The translations under genes were made by a program, and so were the position numbers. From Saprospiraceae bacterium UBA6168 (lineage in GTDB: Bacteria > Bacteroidota > Bacteroidia > Chitinophagales > Saprospiraceae), in NCBI GenBank assembly GCA_002435785.1, contig DIUC01000010.1:1-31464 (forward strand): a stretch of DNA of 31,464 nucleotides, written 5' to 3'. Positions 1 through 8,364 of the stretch are shown here, piece after piece. The notes under the pieces were generated by a model, which ran no database searches, was not told where the DNA came from, and was given only the letters and a program-made list of their open reading frames with translations. Position 1 is the stretch's first letter, and the number at the start of each line of letters is the position of its first letter.

Positions 1-1361
1 GGACTTATTTCACAGTCTGCGTTACTTACAATTTCAACACCTCTAAGGAATTGTGTGCTGGTGTTGGCAATTATAGTATTGTTGGTAATATCCATCCTAT
101 CTATTGCATAATCACCACCCGACACAAAGATGCCTTGTTTTTGATAAGTAGCACCATTCATGTTTATCGTATTGCGATTGATGGTGTTATGGGCAACAGC
201 CCCGCTCAAATTGCTCCTGTCCAAAGCAATCCCCAGATTTATGTCCGAGCTAACTTCGTCCATGTTCAATAAATTGTTGTGGATGTTTACAAGTTCGGTA
301 CTGTTGTTCTGTGAAAGGATGCCAAAATCGTAATTACCCAACATAATTGAGTTGCGAATTTCAAAATCGGTTCCATTTGTTTCTACCCCTGTATCAATGC
401 AATTTTTGAAATTTGGCTTTCCGCTCACAATGCCAGCCGGGGAAACATATTTTTCACGGACCAATAAAGAACCACCATCTGCATAAATGCCAACTCCACC
501 ATTTTGAAGTGGAAGGCTGTTCTCCTCGACCATGTTTTCGAATTTGTTCATAACGACTATCACATCAGAACCTTCAGCAAATATGCCATATTGAAGGCGC
601 TTAAAAGTATTGCTGACGTTGAGGCCACCACTGATAGAAGCCGTCGTATTGTTCAGGTAGATGCCTGCATAGGAAAAGCTACCATAGAAGCTGTTGGAAT
701 TCAGTGGCGAATCACAATCAAAGGTGTTTTTGGTAAACCCGGTGAATATAAGCCCAGCCTGGCCTGAAACAGCGTCTCCACTTCTAATTCCAATGTTGTT
801 CCTGTTGAACACGTTGTTGGAGAAAAAGCAATCAAGCCCATCATCAATGGTGAAAGTATTTTCTGCATCCTCGAATTTAGAATTAACAATTTTTGCGCTT
901 CCGCCGGGATTCTTTATGGATATACCCTTCCACATGGCCGGGCATGAAAAAAATGAAGACCCGTAAGCGTAAATTTTGCTCGTTCCAAAGGTCACAATCG
1001 ACGCATTTGCGGCCATTTTTACAGTGCAGTTTTCAAAACCAGTGGTCTCGTCCAGCACGAGTGTTCCATAAATTAGGATTTTTTTTCCTGACCAAGCTTG
1101 GCCAAATGCGGGATGTGAAGGAACATTCAATTGGGAGACGTACGTGATTCCTGCAGGGTCAGGTATTCCACTGCCAGTAGGATGAAAAATTTCAATGTCT
1201 GCAACGAAGCCAGCGTTCTGTTGGCATAATGTTGCTGGTAATGGTGTCTCAAAAGTACCTGTTGCATCATCGCACTCAACATGTTTTATTGTCTGTGCTG
1301 AGAGGGTAGTTACAACGAACAGAAGAGAGAGAGAGAGAGAGAGAGAGTCTCGTGCAAACAT
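1..1361 (-). CDS. Secreted beta-helix-like repeat protein, 3' end beyond the window
   Basis: An uninterrupted minus-strand frame runs from ATG at 1361 to the left window edge (453 codons, no stop), so the C-terminus is missing. The N-terminus reads MFARD, then a Ser-Leu repeat, then LLFVVTTLSAQ, a plausible signal peptide cleaved near SAQ. The mature part is rich in Asn, Gly, Ser and Ile with recurring motifs such as NNxF, GIxxxN and NNTI, typical of right-handed parallel beta-helix (pectate-lyase-like) surface proteins; several NTI/NLL turns lie near the visible end. A T9SS sorting domain would be expected in the missing part but is not seen. The hydrophobic core of the signal peptide is encoded by a (CT)12 tract, so expression may switch by slippage. 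An alternative ATG at 1401 (MKKTLNHF) is out of frame with the present repeat number. The function is unknown; adhesion or glycan binding are possible. Confidence 0.75.
   Translation of the reverse strand, partial: MFARDSLSLSLSLLFVVTTLSAQTIKHVECDDATGTFETPLPATLCQQNAGFVADIEIFHPTGSGIPDPAGITYVSQLNVPSHPAFGQAWSGKKILIYGTLVLDETTGFENCTVKMAANASIVTFGTSKIYAYGSSFFSCPAMWKGISIKNPGGSAKIVNSKFEDAENTFTIDDGLDCFFSNNVFNRNNIGIRSGDAVSGQAGLIFTGFTKNTFDCDSPLNSNSFYGSFSYAGIYLNNTTASISGGLNVSNTFKRLQYGIFAEGSDVIVVMNKFENMVEENSLPLQNGGVGIYADGGSLLVREKYVSPAGIVSGKPNFKNCIDTGVETNGTDFEIRNSIMLGNYDFGILSQNNSTELVNIHNNLLNMDEVSSDINLGIALDRSNLSGAVAHNTINRNTINMNGATYQKQGIFVSGGDYAIDRMDITNNTIIANTSTQFLRGVEIVSNADCEIS
1324..1347 (-). repeat. (CT)12 dinucleotide repeat inside the signal-peptide codons
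   Basis: The plus strand reads 12 perfect AG units, which is CT on the coding strand. The tract encodes the Ser-Leu run of the signal peptide of the gene starting at 1361. A one-unit change shifts the frame by two bases. With 12 units the ATG at 1361 is in frame; with 13 units the upstream ATGs at 1401 and 1377 would be in frame instead; with 11 units I find no in-frame ATG in the nearby leader. Confidence 0.85.
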
Positions 1362-1401
1362 TGTTGCAAGTTTCCATAAAATGGTTTAAAGTCTTTTTCA
1401 T

Positions 1402-2066
1402 GTCATTAAACATTAAAAAAGTGAGTGAAGACGTGCAGGCATAAAAACAAAGGAAGCGAAAGGCGTTCGCAAACGGCCAAGTCGCTGCATGAGCATTCAA
1501 GCCTGCACAAAAGAGAATGTCATCAAGAACGGAATCCGAGAAAAATCATCACTCGGAAGGTAGGGTGGTCGTCTGGTAGCACTGTCTTTGTAGATTGGGT
1601 AGGCGGTTGTTGTCATTTGTCGGTATTGTAGCGTGTATGTCTTAGAGTACCGGGGCAGCAGGTGTACCAGCCGCCAGTGGTATGCCAATTTCTTTTGGCT
1701 CGGTGGCAAACATAGCCATTGATTTTGTAATAATCAAGCGGCCACAGCAAATTTAACCTTGAATTGTCGGTGAATAACCATACCCTATGCGAATTAGGGG
1801 TTGAAATGTGCCGTTAGGCACAAAATGTCGGTAGAAAACGAATGAAAATGGGGGTGCGTGCCGTAGGTACGCTATAAATCCCACCAGATGTAGCGTACCT
1901 ACGGCACGCAGACCGATGTATGGGCATGTCGCTACCAACATTTCGTGCCTAACGGCACGATTAGCCGTATTTCAACCCCTAATTCGCATAACCTACAAGG
2001 TTGGAAAACAAGGGGAGGAAACCCCCTTTTTGGGAAGTCAATCCAAATGCAGTTTGGGCAGAAGGC
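1402..2066. other. 665-base gap without a convincing gene
   Basis: Short reading frames here have no recognisable protein character. The right half is filled by a palindromic element (1755-2001). The left half (about 1410-1740) holds the promoter region expected for the beta-helix gene, but I find no clean TTTG/TAnnTTTG pair. Confidence 0.5.
1755..2001. repeat. Large imperfect palindromic element (REP/MITE-like)
   Basis: Three nested inverted arms are visible. The outer arms are 22 bp and perfect (1786-1807 with 1969-1990). Each side carries an internal small hairpin built on GTGCC/GGCAC (1808-1821; 1944-1959). The inner arms are 19 bp and perfect (1856-1874 with 1891-1909). An AACCTTG/CAAGGTT pair extends the element outwards on both sides (1755-1761; 1995-2001). 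It has no coding capacity. The structure resembles small non-autonomous elements or REP-type sequences moved by a transposase elsewhere in the genome; this is inferred, since no second copy is in the window. Confidence 0.75.
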
Positions 2067-2960
2067 TTATTTTGCTGGTTTTAGCTTGTCGAGGAAGGTG
2101 AGGGCATCATCGAGGCTGGGCAGGATGGTGGCTTTGTCGTTGTTGGAAATGCTTTGCGCACCCATGAGGTATCCAGTGAGGAGAAGGTGGCTGCCGGGCA
2201 CGGCGTCTTGGAGGTTGGCAAGGTAACGTTGCACAGGCTCCCGGTTGAAGGTCTCGGAAAGGACGGTGAAAACATAATCGGGCTGGTGAATCTTGCAGGC
2301 ATCCTTCAAGTCCAAGAGTGCGAGGTTGGTGCCAAGGTTCACTACCCGGAAGCCCCGCTTCTTGATGAGGTACTGCATGAACAGGATACTAAGTTCCTGC
2401 TGCTCGTCCTTGGGCAGGTAGAGCATGAATTTCAGCACCTTGCGGTCGGAAGCCAATGGCTCTTTTTCAATGGCAGCAATGAGCTTGTTGCGGATGAGTT
2501 GGGTAATGAAGTTCTCCTGAACGGGTTTGATGGAACCGGTGAGCCAGAGCAGGCTCAGTTTTTCCATAAAAGGATAAATGACTTCCAGCATGGCCCGCTC
2601 GAAGCCCAATTGGTCCACGTGGTTGTCGAAGATGCGGGCGAACTTGATTTCGTCCATTTCGATGACGGAGAGGGTGAGCACGTCGAGCTGCGCGTCAATG
2701 TCGAACTTGAAGTTGGAGACGGAACTGACCTGCTCGGCCATGTCCTCTTTGGACATCTCGGCGATTTTGGAGATGCGGAACCCGTGCCTGTTGAGCAGGG
2801 CGACATTGAGCAGCCGCTGGAGGTCATCATCTTCGTAAAAACGGATGTTCGTACCCGTTCGCTTGGGCCGAAGGATGCCATAGCGTTGCTCCCATATCCG
2901 TATCGTGTGACTTTTGATACCGGATAGTTTTTCCAGATCGCTGATTGAATAAATCGCCAT
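2067..2960 (-). CDS. MerR-family regulator with B12-binding-like C-terminal domain
   Basis: This 297-residue protein has an N-terminal MerR winged helix (about residues 3-70: YSISDLEKLSGI, then IRIWEQRYG) and a C-terminal helical-bundle plus Rossmann-like region like that of the CarH/LitR/CarA light- and cobalamin-responsive repressors. In those proteins a W-x9-EH motif and an E-x-H motif contact cobalamin. Here the matching positions read W139-x9-E149-N150 and E186-Q-Q188, so both histidines are missing. The Rossmann part is otherwise present (RGFRVVNLGTN near 202-212). The ATG at 2960 was chosen because the conserved MerR start MAIYSISDLE begins there; the frame is open 34 codons further upstream but without family similarity. 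It is divergent from the T9SS protein gene. It probably represses by DNA binding without B12; its target is unknown. Confidence 0.85.
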   Translation of the reverse strand: MAIYSISDLEKLSGIKSHTIRIWEQRYGILRPKRTGTNIRFYEDDDLQRLLNVALLNRHGFRISKIAEMSKEDMAEQVSSVSNFKFDIDAQLDVLTLSVIEMDEIKFARIFDNHVDQLGFERAMLEVIYPFMEKLSLLWLTGSIKPVQENFITQLIRNKLIAAIEKEPLASDRKVLKFMLYLPKDEQQELSILFMQYLIKKRGFRVVNLGTNLALLDLKDACKIHQPDYVFTVLSETFNREPVQRYLANLQDAVPGSHLLLTGYLMGAQSISNNDKATILPSLDDALTFLDKLKPAK

Positions 2961-3262
2961 TTTTTGATTGCCAGGTTGGGCGAAGGTGAGTGGGTATTTG
3001 GGGGTGTTTATCCAAATCGCCATCATTCCAAAGCCAACACGCCGAAGAAAACATTGCACCAAAGAAAAGGTTCAGGAGTTTGCAAACTGACAGACGAAAA
3101 CCCATGCCGAAAAGAATTGCTGGGCCGTCGAATCATTGGAATTTGGAAAATTACCTAACTTGCCCTTTTTATGCCCATTCGGCAACTTTTGAAGCCAGCT
3201 ACTGCCCCCGGAGCCAGCGAGCAGGCAAAATAAATCAAATTTATCCGGCTAAAACAGATGAT
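2961..3262. promoter_or_regulatory. Divergent intergenic region with a 12-bp palindrome
   Basis: The region separates the MerR gene from the T9SS protein gene and must hold both promoters. A perfect palindrome, AGTTTGCAAACT, lies at 3077-3088 and could be an operator for the adjacent regulator. No clear -33/-7 pair was found. Confidence 0.3.
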
Positions 3263-5860
3263 ATGAAAATGACTGCTACCATGTTTAAACACTCGCTTCT
3301 CAAGCTAACCCTGCCCTTGGTGACCGCCCTGTTCCTTGCGGTGGCTGCCACGGGGCAAAACACCTGCACCTACACCATCAGCATGTTCGATAGCTTCGGA
3401 GATGGCTGGAACGGTGGAGTGCTGACCGTTGTTTCAAACGGCGTGACCACCACGCATACCTTGCCCAATGGCACCCAGGGCACCTCCTCTTTCCAAGTGA
3501 CAGCGGGGCAGCCCGTGGTCATTTCTTGGGTGGCTGGGGCATTCGCCTTTGAGCCAAGCTTTGAATTGAAAAACCCAGACGGCTTGGTACTCCTTGCACT
3601 CGGGAACCCCATCCCTACTGGTGTGGTGTACAATGCGCTCGGCTTCTGCCCCAATTGCCCGGCACCAAACCCCAACCTCGTCGTCATTCCTCCTGCACAA
3701 ATCACGGACTCTACGGCCTTTGTGAACTGGCCGAACCAGAGCGTAGCCGAGTACTTTATCGTGCAGTATGGCCCGGCGGGATTTCAGTTTGGCAGTGGCC
3801 TCACCATACAAACCACGGCTTCACAGGCGTTGCTCACTGGCCTCAACCCCTGCGTGGAGTACGATGTGTACCTCGCTACCTTTTGCGGCGTGGACAGCAC
3901 GAGCACCTACCTCGGCCCATTCAAGTTCACGACCACCTACACCCCTGCCACACCCGGCAACACCTGCAATTACACCTTCAAGCTCTTCGACACCTTCGGC
4001 GATGGCTGGGACAATGGTTCTTTGCAGGTCAAGCACAACGGCGTCACCTATAACTATAACCTGTTAAGTGGCCTTCAGGCAACCTACACCTTAACGGCCA
4101 CCAGCAACCTGCCCATCGAGGTAACCTACGTGCCGAGCGTTTTTCCAAACGAAGTTTCCTACCAAATACTTGACCCAGACGGCGTCATCATCTTTTCCGA
4201 TGGGCCATTTCCGCAGACGGGGCTGGTATTCACGACCCTTGCCTGCCCGACCTGCCCTGGCCCCGTGGATGCTTGGATGAGCGACGTGAACGCCAACAAT
4301 GCCCGCTTCGCCTGGAAGCCATCGCCCGGTGCCTTTGGCAATTACATCATCGAGTACGGCCCGATGGGCTTCACCCTCGGCACTGGCACAAGGGACACCG
4401 TGCCGGTGGGCCAGCTCACCTACCAGCAACTGACGGGCCTTGCCCAAAACACTTGGTACAACGTCTATATCAAATTAGACTGCGGAACGGAGTTCAGCAA
4501 GAACGAAGGCCCAGTCATGTTCAAGACCATCTGGCTCAATGACCTCGGCGTCAGCGGCATCACCATGCCCACCGCTGGCGACTGCAACCTCAGCGCCAAC
4601 GAGGAGGTGACCATCCTGCTGACCAACTACGGCCAGGCACCACAGACGCTTTTCGAGTTTTATTTTGCGGTAAATGGGCAGCCAGCCCCGATTCCCGTGC
4701 CACAAGATGGGCTTTTCACGGGCGTAATCGGCAACGACAGCACCCAAGTCATTTCCTTTGAAACCACTTGGGACTTCTCCCAGCCGGGCATCTACCACTT
4801 GCAAGCATGGACTGCCCTCGTTGGCGACAACCAACCCAAAAACGACACCTTTAGCACCTTCATCATCACGGCCTACCCAAAACCATTGAAGGAGGATTTT
4901 GAAGACAATGCAATACCTACCAGTTGGACGACCACCGGGGCCATTTACGCACCGAACTCCCACAACAACCCAACTTACGTGTTGGGAAGAAACCTTTTTG
5001 CCAGTGTGCCAAACTTGGACCTGACCACGCACCGTGTCGGGCCTATCGCCACCGGCGATACGCTCAGGTTCGACTATCGCTACGTGAACTGGTCGGCAGG
5101 AACAACGGCTACCACGCTGGGCGCAAACGACAAACTGGAAGTGCAAATATCCAAGGACTGCGAGGACACCTGGCAGACCGTGTTGACCGTCAACAGCTCC
5201 AACCACGTGGCCAGCACGAATTTTGCCACGAGGACCGTCCTGCTCAACGCCTTTGACGGGGAGGCCATCAACGTGCGATTCAGGGGTACCTGGGGCAGCG
5301 GCGACTACTGGCTCGACCTCGACAACATCCACATCACGGGATGCCCGGAAGCACTCTACGTCATTGGAAGCGTGAAGGGCAGCCTCGAAGGCGAATCCAC
5401 GGGCAGCATCAACCTTTCCCTGCCGTTCGACCAAGGGCCATTTACCTATATCTGGACCAATGCCGCTGGCGATACCATCTCATTGGAAGAAGACCCGACG
5501 GGCTTGCCCATCGGCACTTATGGCGTGGAAGTTACGAGCGCAGGTGGATGCACCGGGTTCCAAACCTTTACGCTTGGCGTTTTCGTTGCAGCGGATGAAG
5601 TGGAAGGTGTCGAAGCCATCACCCTGTACCCGAACCCGACCGCTGGCAGGGCCTTCGTGGACGTGAAGTTGTTAAAAACCATGGACGTGCAGCTTCGCCT
5701 GTTCAACCTTAGCGGCCAAGTGGTGTTCGAGGCAGGACAAATGAACGCCAATGACATTCGCCAGGAAATTGACCTGAGCAATCAAGCGCCAGGGATGTAC
5801 ATACTACAAGTCATTGCCGACGGCAAACCCTACCATGCCAAGCTGATGGTGGTGCGTTAG
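3263..5860 (+). CDS. T9SS-exported modular protein (FN3, jelly-roll, SprB-like, type A sorting domain)
   Basis: The 865-residue protein starts with a signal peptide (about 1-32, hydrophobic core PLVTALFLAVAATGQ). Two copies of a module opening C-x-Y-T-x3-FDxFGDGW follow (about residues 35-130 and 235-325), each followed by a fibronectin type III-like domain ending in a phrase such as GPxxFKT. Next are a CARDB-like domain (about 425-530), a MAM/choice-of-anchor-J-like jelly roll (about 545-690, opening EDFEDNAIPTSW), an SprB-like repeat (about 692-770, with IGTYGVEVTSAGGC) and a type A T9SS sorting domain (about 787-865: LYPNPTAGRAFVDV, PGMYILQV). The last domain predicts export by the Por machinery and attachment or release at the surface. 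The frame is open upstream of 3263, but only this ATG gives a signal peptide; Met7 is an alternative. No catalytic domain is evident. Confidence 0.88.
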   Translation: MKMTATMFKHSLLKLTLPLVTALFLAVAATGQNTCTYTISMFDSFGDGWNGGVLTVVSNGVTTTHTLPNGTQGTSSFQVTAGQPVVISWVAGAFAFEPSFELKNPDGLVLLALGNPIPTGVVYNALGFCPNCPAPNPNLVVIPPAQITDSTAFVNWPNQSVAEYFIVQYGPAGFQFGSGLTIQTTASQALLTGLNPCVEYDVYLATFCGVDSTSTYLGPFKFTTTYTPATPGNTCNYTFKLFDTFGDGWDNGSLQVKHNGVTYNYNLLSGLQATYTLTATSNLPIEVTYVPSVFPNEVSYQILDPDGVIIFSDGPFPQTGLVFTTLACPTCPGPVDAWMSDVNANNARFAWKPSPGAFGNYIIEYGPMGFTLGTGTRDTVPVGQLTYQQLTGLAQNTWYNVYIKLDCGTEFSKNEGPVMFKTIWLNDLGVSGITMPTAGDCNLSANEEVTILLTNYGQAPQTLFEFYFAVNGQPAPIPVPQDGLFTGVIGNDSTQVISFETTWDFSQPGIYHLQAWTALVGDNQPKNDTFSTFIITAYPKPLKEDFEDNAIPTSWTTTGAIYAPNSHNNPTYVLGRNLFASVPNLDLTTHRVGPIATGDTLRFDYRYVNWSAGTTATTLGANDKLEVQISKDCEDTWQTVLTVNSSNHVASTNFATRTVLLNAFDGEAINVRFRGTWGSGDYWLDLDNIHITGCPEALYVIGSVKGSLEGESTGSINLSLPFDQGPFTYIWTNAAGDTISLEEDPTGLPIGTYGVEVTSAGGCTGFQTFTLGVFVAADEVEGVEAITLYPNPTAGRAFVDVKLLKTMDVQLRLFNLSGQVVFEAGQMNANDIRQEIDLSNQAPGMYILQVIADGKPYHAKLMVVR

Positions 5861-5917
5861 TACAGGTCGGCAGTGGGCAGTCGGTGAGCCGCCTGTGAAA
5901 GCTTGGCAGCCATCTGC

Positions 5918-5955
5918 AAAAAAGGGATGCCCGTGAAAATGGGGATCCCTTTTTT
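5918..5955 (+). terminator. Rho-independent terminator after the T9SS protein gene
   Basis: AAAAAAGGGAT pairs with ATCCCTTTTTT around a GC-rich loop, followed by a T run. It lies about 60 bases after the stop codon and before bshA. Confidence 0.8.
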
Positions 5956-6018
5956 AGTTCAACCTTTGGCTTTGCGAAGTGTATTTAGAAGAGTTTTTCA
6001 AAACCAAACCAGAAATAC

Positions 6019-7167
6019 ATGAAAATCGGCATTGTCTGTTACCCTACTTTTGGCGGGAGCGGCGTGGTGGCCACGGAGCTTGGCATCGGCCTCGCAAAGC
6101 GGGGCCACGAAGTCCACTTCATCACCTACCGTCGCCCGGCACGGCTTTCCGCCTTCCACGAAAACGTTTTTTACCATGAAGTGAACGGCGAGGACTACCC
6201 GCTCTTCGAGTACCCGCCATACGACACGGCGCTGGCCAGCAAGCTGGTGGAGGTGGTCAAATTTGAAAAACTCGACCTGTTGCACGTCCACTACGCCATT
6301 CCACATGCCGCTGTGGCTTACATGGCCAAGAAAATATTGCTCCAAGAAGGCCGCTATGTACCGGTCATTACCACGCTGCACGGCACGGACATCACGCTCG
6401 TGGGCACCAACCCTGCCTTCAAGCCGGTCGTGGAGTTTTCCATCAACAAATCGGACGGGGTGACGGCGGTTTCGGACTTCCTGCGGGACGAGACCCTCGA
6501 AAAATTCAACATTACCACGGAAATAAAGGTCATCTACAACTTCGTGGACTTCGACCGTTTCCGCAAAATCAACAAGGACCATTTCAAAAAAGCCATAGCG
6601 CCCAATGGCGAGCGCATCCTCACGCACACTTCCAATTTTCGCAAGGTGAAACGGGTGGAGGACGTGATTCGAGTGTTTGAAAAAGTACACAAGACGATAC
6701 CCAGCAAGCTCATGCTCATTGGCGACGGCCCGGAACGCCGCCAAATGGAAGACCTTTGCCGCCAAATCGGCCTCTGCGACGAAATCCGGTTCTTGGGAAA
6801 GCAGGATGCCGTAGAGGAGTTGCTCGCCATTTCCGACCTGTTTTTCATCCCCTCCCAGAGCGAGAGCTTCGGTCTTGCTGCCCTCGAAGCTATGGCCTGC
6901 GAGGTGCCCGTCATCTCCTCCAATGCTGGCGGCCTACCCGAGGTGAACATCCACGGACAGACCGGCTTCCTCAGCGACGTGGGCGATGTGGATGCCATGG
7001 CGCAGCACGCCATCACCATCCTGAGCGATGACCACGTCCTGCAAACTTTCCGGAGAAATGCCTTGGAACAAGCCGAGCGGTTTGACATCCGGCACATATT
7101 GCCAGAGTACGAGGCGTATTATGAGGAGGTGGTGGAAAGGGCGGTGTTCAAGGTGGAGGATTATTAG
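6019..7167 (+). CDS. bshA: N-acetyl-alpha-D-glucosaminyl L-malate synthase
   Basis: BshA joins UDP-GlcNAc and L-malate in the first step of bacillithiol synthesis, in the cytoplasm; many Bacteroidota use bacillithiol as their main low-molecular-weight thiol. The 382-residue length fits the family. Visible features of a GT4 glycosyltransferase are the N-terminal glycine loop (FGGSGVVATELG, 11-22), HVHYAIPHA (89-97), HGTDIT (121-126), SNFRKVKRVEDV (205-216), and the C-terminal E-x7-E nucleotide-sugar motif with E282 and E290 in SESFGLAALEAM. The start MKIGIVCYPTFGGSG is the conserved family start. bshB and bshC are not in the window, so the gene stands alone between a terminator on each side. 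Confidence 0.95.
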   Translation: MKIGIVCYPTFGGSGVVATELGIGLAKRGHEVHFITYRRPARLSAFHENVFYHEVNGEDYPLFEYPPYDTALASKLVEVVKFEKLDLLHVHYAIPHAAVAYMAKKILLQEGRYVPVITTLHGTDITLVGTNPAFKPVVEFSINKSDGVTAVSDFLRDETLEKFNITTEIKVIYNFVDFDRFRKINKDHFKKAIAPNGERILTHTSNFRKVKRVEDVIRVFEKVHKTIPSKLMLIGDGPERRQMEDLCRQIGLCDEIRFLGKQDAVEELLAISDLFFIPSQSESFGLAALEAMACEVPVISSNAGGLPEVNIHGQTGFLSDVGDVDAMAQHAITILSDDHVLQTFRRNALEQAERFDIRHILPEYEAYYEEVVERAVFKVEDY

Positions 7168-7188
7168 AAAAAAATGCTGGCTAAATCA

Positions 7189-7226
7189 AGAAAAGGGAGA
7201 CACCGCGTATCGGGCCTCCCTTTCTC
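7189..7226. terminator. Probable bidirectional terminator between bshA and the fasciclin remnant
   Basis: GAAAAGGGAG pairs with CTCCCTTTCTC across a 16-base loop; A-rich and T-rich flanks suit termination from both sides. Confidence 0.5.
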
Positions 7227-7251
7227 ATCTTCAGAATTCGTAAAAAATGGA

Positions 7252-7434
7252 TTACATCTTTGGCAACAGTACCGCATCCACGGAGTGGATAACGCCGTTG
7301 GATTGATAGACATCGTAGACGGTGAGCGTTCCGCCGCTCACGGTTTTGAGGGTGGCCTTGCCTTTGCCCTTGCCAATCAATTCAGAAAGTGCCTTGAAGT
7401 CAAACTTGCCGCTAACTACGTGGTAGGTCCGCAC
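7252..7434 (-). pseudogene. Fasciclin (FAS1) domain C-terminal fragment
   Basis: About 60 residues match the second half of a FAS1 domain: TYHVVSGKF (the usual YHVV-G-K/-F motif) and NGVIHSVDAVLLP, the C-terminal signature, followed by a proper stop. The N-terminal half of the domain and any signal peptide are absent: an in-frame TGA occurs a few codons before the first family residue and the DNA upstream is a repeat-like sequence. I infer a secreted FAS1 protein gene truncated at its 5' end by insertion or deletion. The GTG at 7434 could start a 60-residue peptide, but half a FAS1 fold is unlikely to be functional. Confidence 0.65.
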
Positions 7435-7762
7435 GTGCCAGGCTCACCTCACCCACGGCCCTCTCCTGCGAGGAGAGGGGAGGAACCTCTGCCACCAATT
7501 TCACAGTGCAAGCATCTTCAAATGAGGTAGTCCTTACAGTCCTGCAAAGAGAGGGGACTGGTAGGGAGGATTGGATTGCCAAGGGAAACATGTCTGAATT
7601 GAGTTGAAAATCCACTTGAGGTGCGCGTGTTGCTACGTTTTTCACCTCATTGAAAATGGAATGAAGTAAGCATGTTATAAAATTTCTTAGGAATTGTGTA
7701 ATGCTTATGTTGGTGAACTGCCTGAATTTTGCAGTGAATTTAATAACTATCAAATCATCATT
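7435..7762. other. 328-base non-coding stretch with a palindromic repeat remnant
   Basis: It contains a perfect hairpin (7459-7479, CCCTCTCCT / AGGAGAGGG) within a sequence of the type found as dispersed intergenic repeats in many genomes, and a partial echo of it (GAGAGGGGACTGG) at about 7550-7562. The AT-rich right end (about 7660-7762) presumably carries the promoter of the sigma factor gene. Confidence 0.45.
7459..7479. repeat. Short perfect palindrome at the FAS1 truncation point
   Basis: Nine-base arms CCCTCTCCT and AGGAGAGGG flank a GCG loop. It lies about 25 bases beyond the last recognisable fasciclin codon. Confidence 0.6.
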
Positions 7763-8284
7763 ATGACAACTACCGAATTCAATAACCAACTAACAGCGCT
7801 TAATGGGCTTTTTTTCGGAAATGCCATGCGCCTCACTGGCAACAGGCACAACGCAAAGGACCTGATGCAAGAAACGATAATGCGGGCGTTTGCCAGTTGT
7901 CACAAGTTTACGGAGGGCACCAACTTTAAGGCATGGGTGAACACCATCATGCAAAACTGCTTTATCAATGAATATCGCAAGAACCGGAACCGCAGCCACG
8001 TGATGCAGTTCATGGAGGACAATATGGCGGTGGTGCTGAACCAATCCGTCAGGAACCAAGGGCCTGCCGTTATAATGATGAAAGAACTGCGAAATATCCT
8101 GGATGACCTCAGTGATTTAAACCGGGTGCCTTTCGAACTGTTTGTTGACGGCTACGGCTATCAGGAGATAGCAGAGCAGCTTGATGTTCCATTGGGCACT
8201 GTGAAAAGCCGGATATTTTTCGCTCGCAAGAAGTTGAGAGACGTTTTGGCCAGCCAATATGGTGAGCAGGTGCGCTATGCTTGA
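7763..8284 (+). CDS. ECF-type RNA polymerase sigma factor
   Basis: The 173-residue protein has region 2 (about 10-75: DLMQETIMRAFASCHKF, FKAWVNTIMQNCFINEYRK) and region 4 with a helix-turn-helix (about 110-165: GYGYQEIAEQLDVPLGTVKSRIFFARKKLRD). This layout is that of group IV (ECF) sigma factors. The ATG at 7763 (MTTTEFNNQL) was chosen since the upstream extension of the frame has no family similarity. No anti-sigma gene is next to it; the neighbour is a convergent lipoprotein. An orphan ECF may be controlled by partner switching or at the transcription level. Confidence 0.9.
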   Translation: MTTTEFNNQLTALNGLFFGNAMRLTGNRHNAKDLMQETIMRAFASCHKFTEGTNFKAWVNTIMQNCFINEYRKNRNRSHVMQFMEDNMAVVLNQSVRNQGPAVIMMKELRNILDDLSDLNRVPFELFVDGYGYQEIAEQLDVPLGTVKSRIFFARKKLRDVLASQYGEQVRYA

Positions 8285-8315
8285 TGATTTGAATTCAAAG
8301 CCTTTCCAATAAAAA

Positions 8316-8347
8316 TGGAGTGCCCATATATTTCACTAGGCACTCCA
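8316..8347. terminator. Bidirectional terminator hairpin
   Basis: Perfect arms TGGAGTGCC and GGCACTCCA, preceded by AAAAA and followed by a T-containing stretch, between two convergent genes (sigma factor and lipoprotein). Confidence 0.65.
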
Positions 8348-8364
8348 CTTTCCAACACATCTAA

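Noticed and set aside
1276..1500. 74-codon minus frame starting upstream of the (CT)12 tract
   Set aside because: It ends soon after the repeat. It is the out-of-frame reading of the beta-helix leader, mentioned only because a 13-unit repeat would join it to the real gene.
2154..2927. Long plus-strand open frame (257 codons) across the MerR gene
   Set aside because: It is antisense to a clear MerR regulator and has no family similarity; GC-skewed codon positions of the real gene keep it open.
4475..5434. Long minus-strand frame (319 codons) inside the T9SS protein gene
   Set aside because: Antisense shadow of a well-supported gene, with no recognisable domain.
7412..7789. 125-codon minus frame across the fasciclin remnant and repeat
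   Set aside because: Its C-terminal half is the translation of a palindromic repeat and the rest has no similarity to any family.
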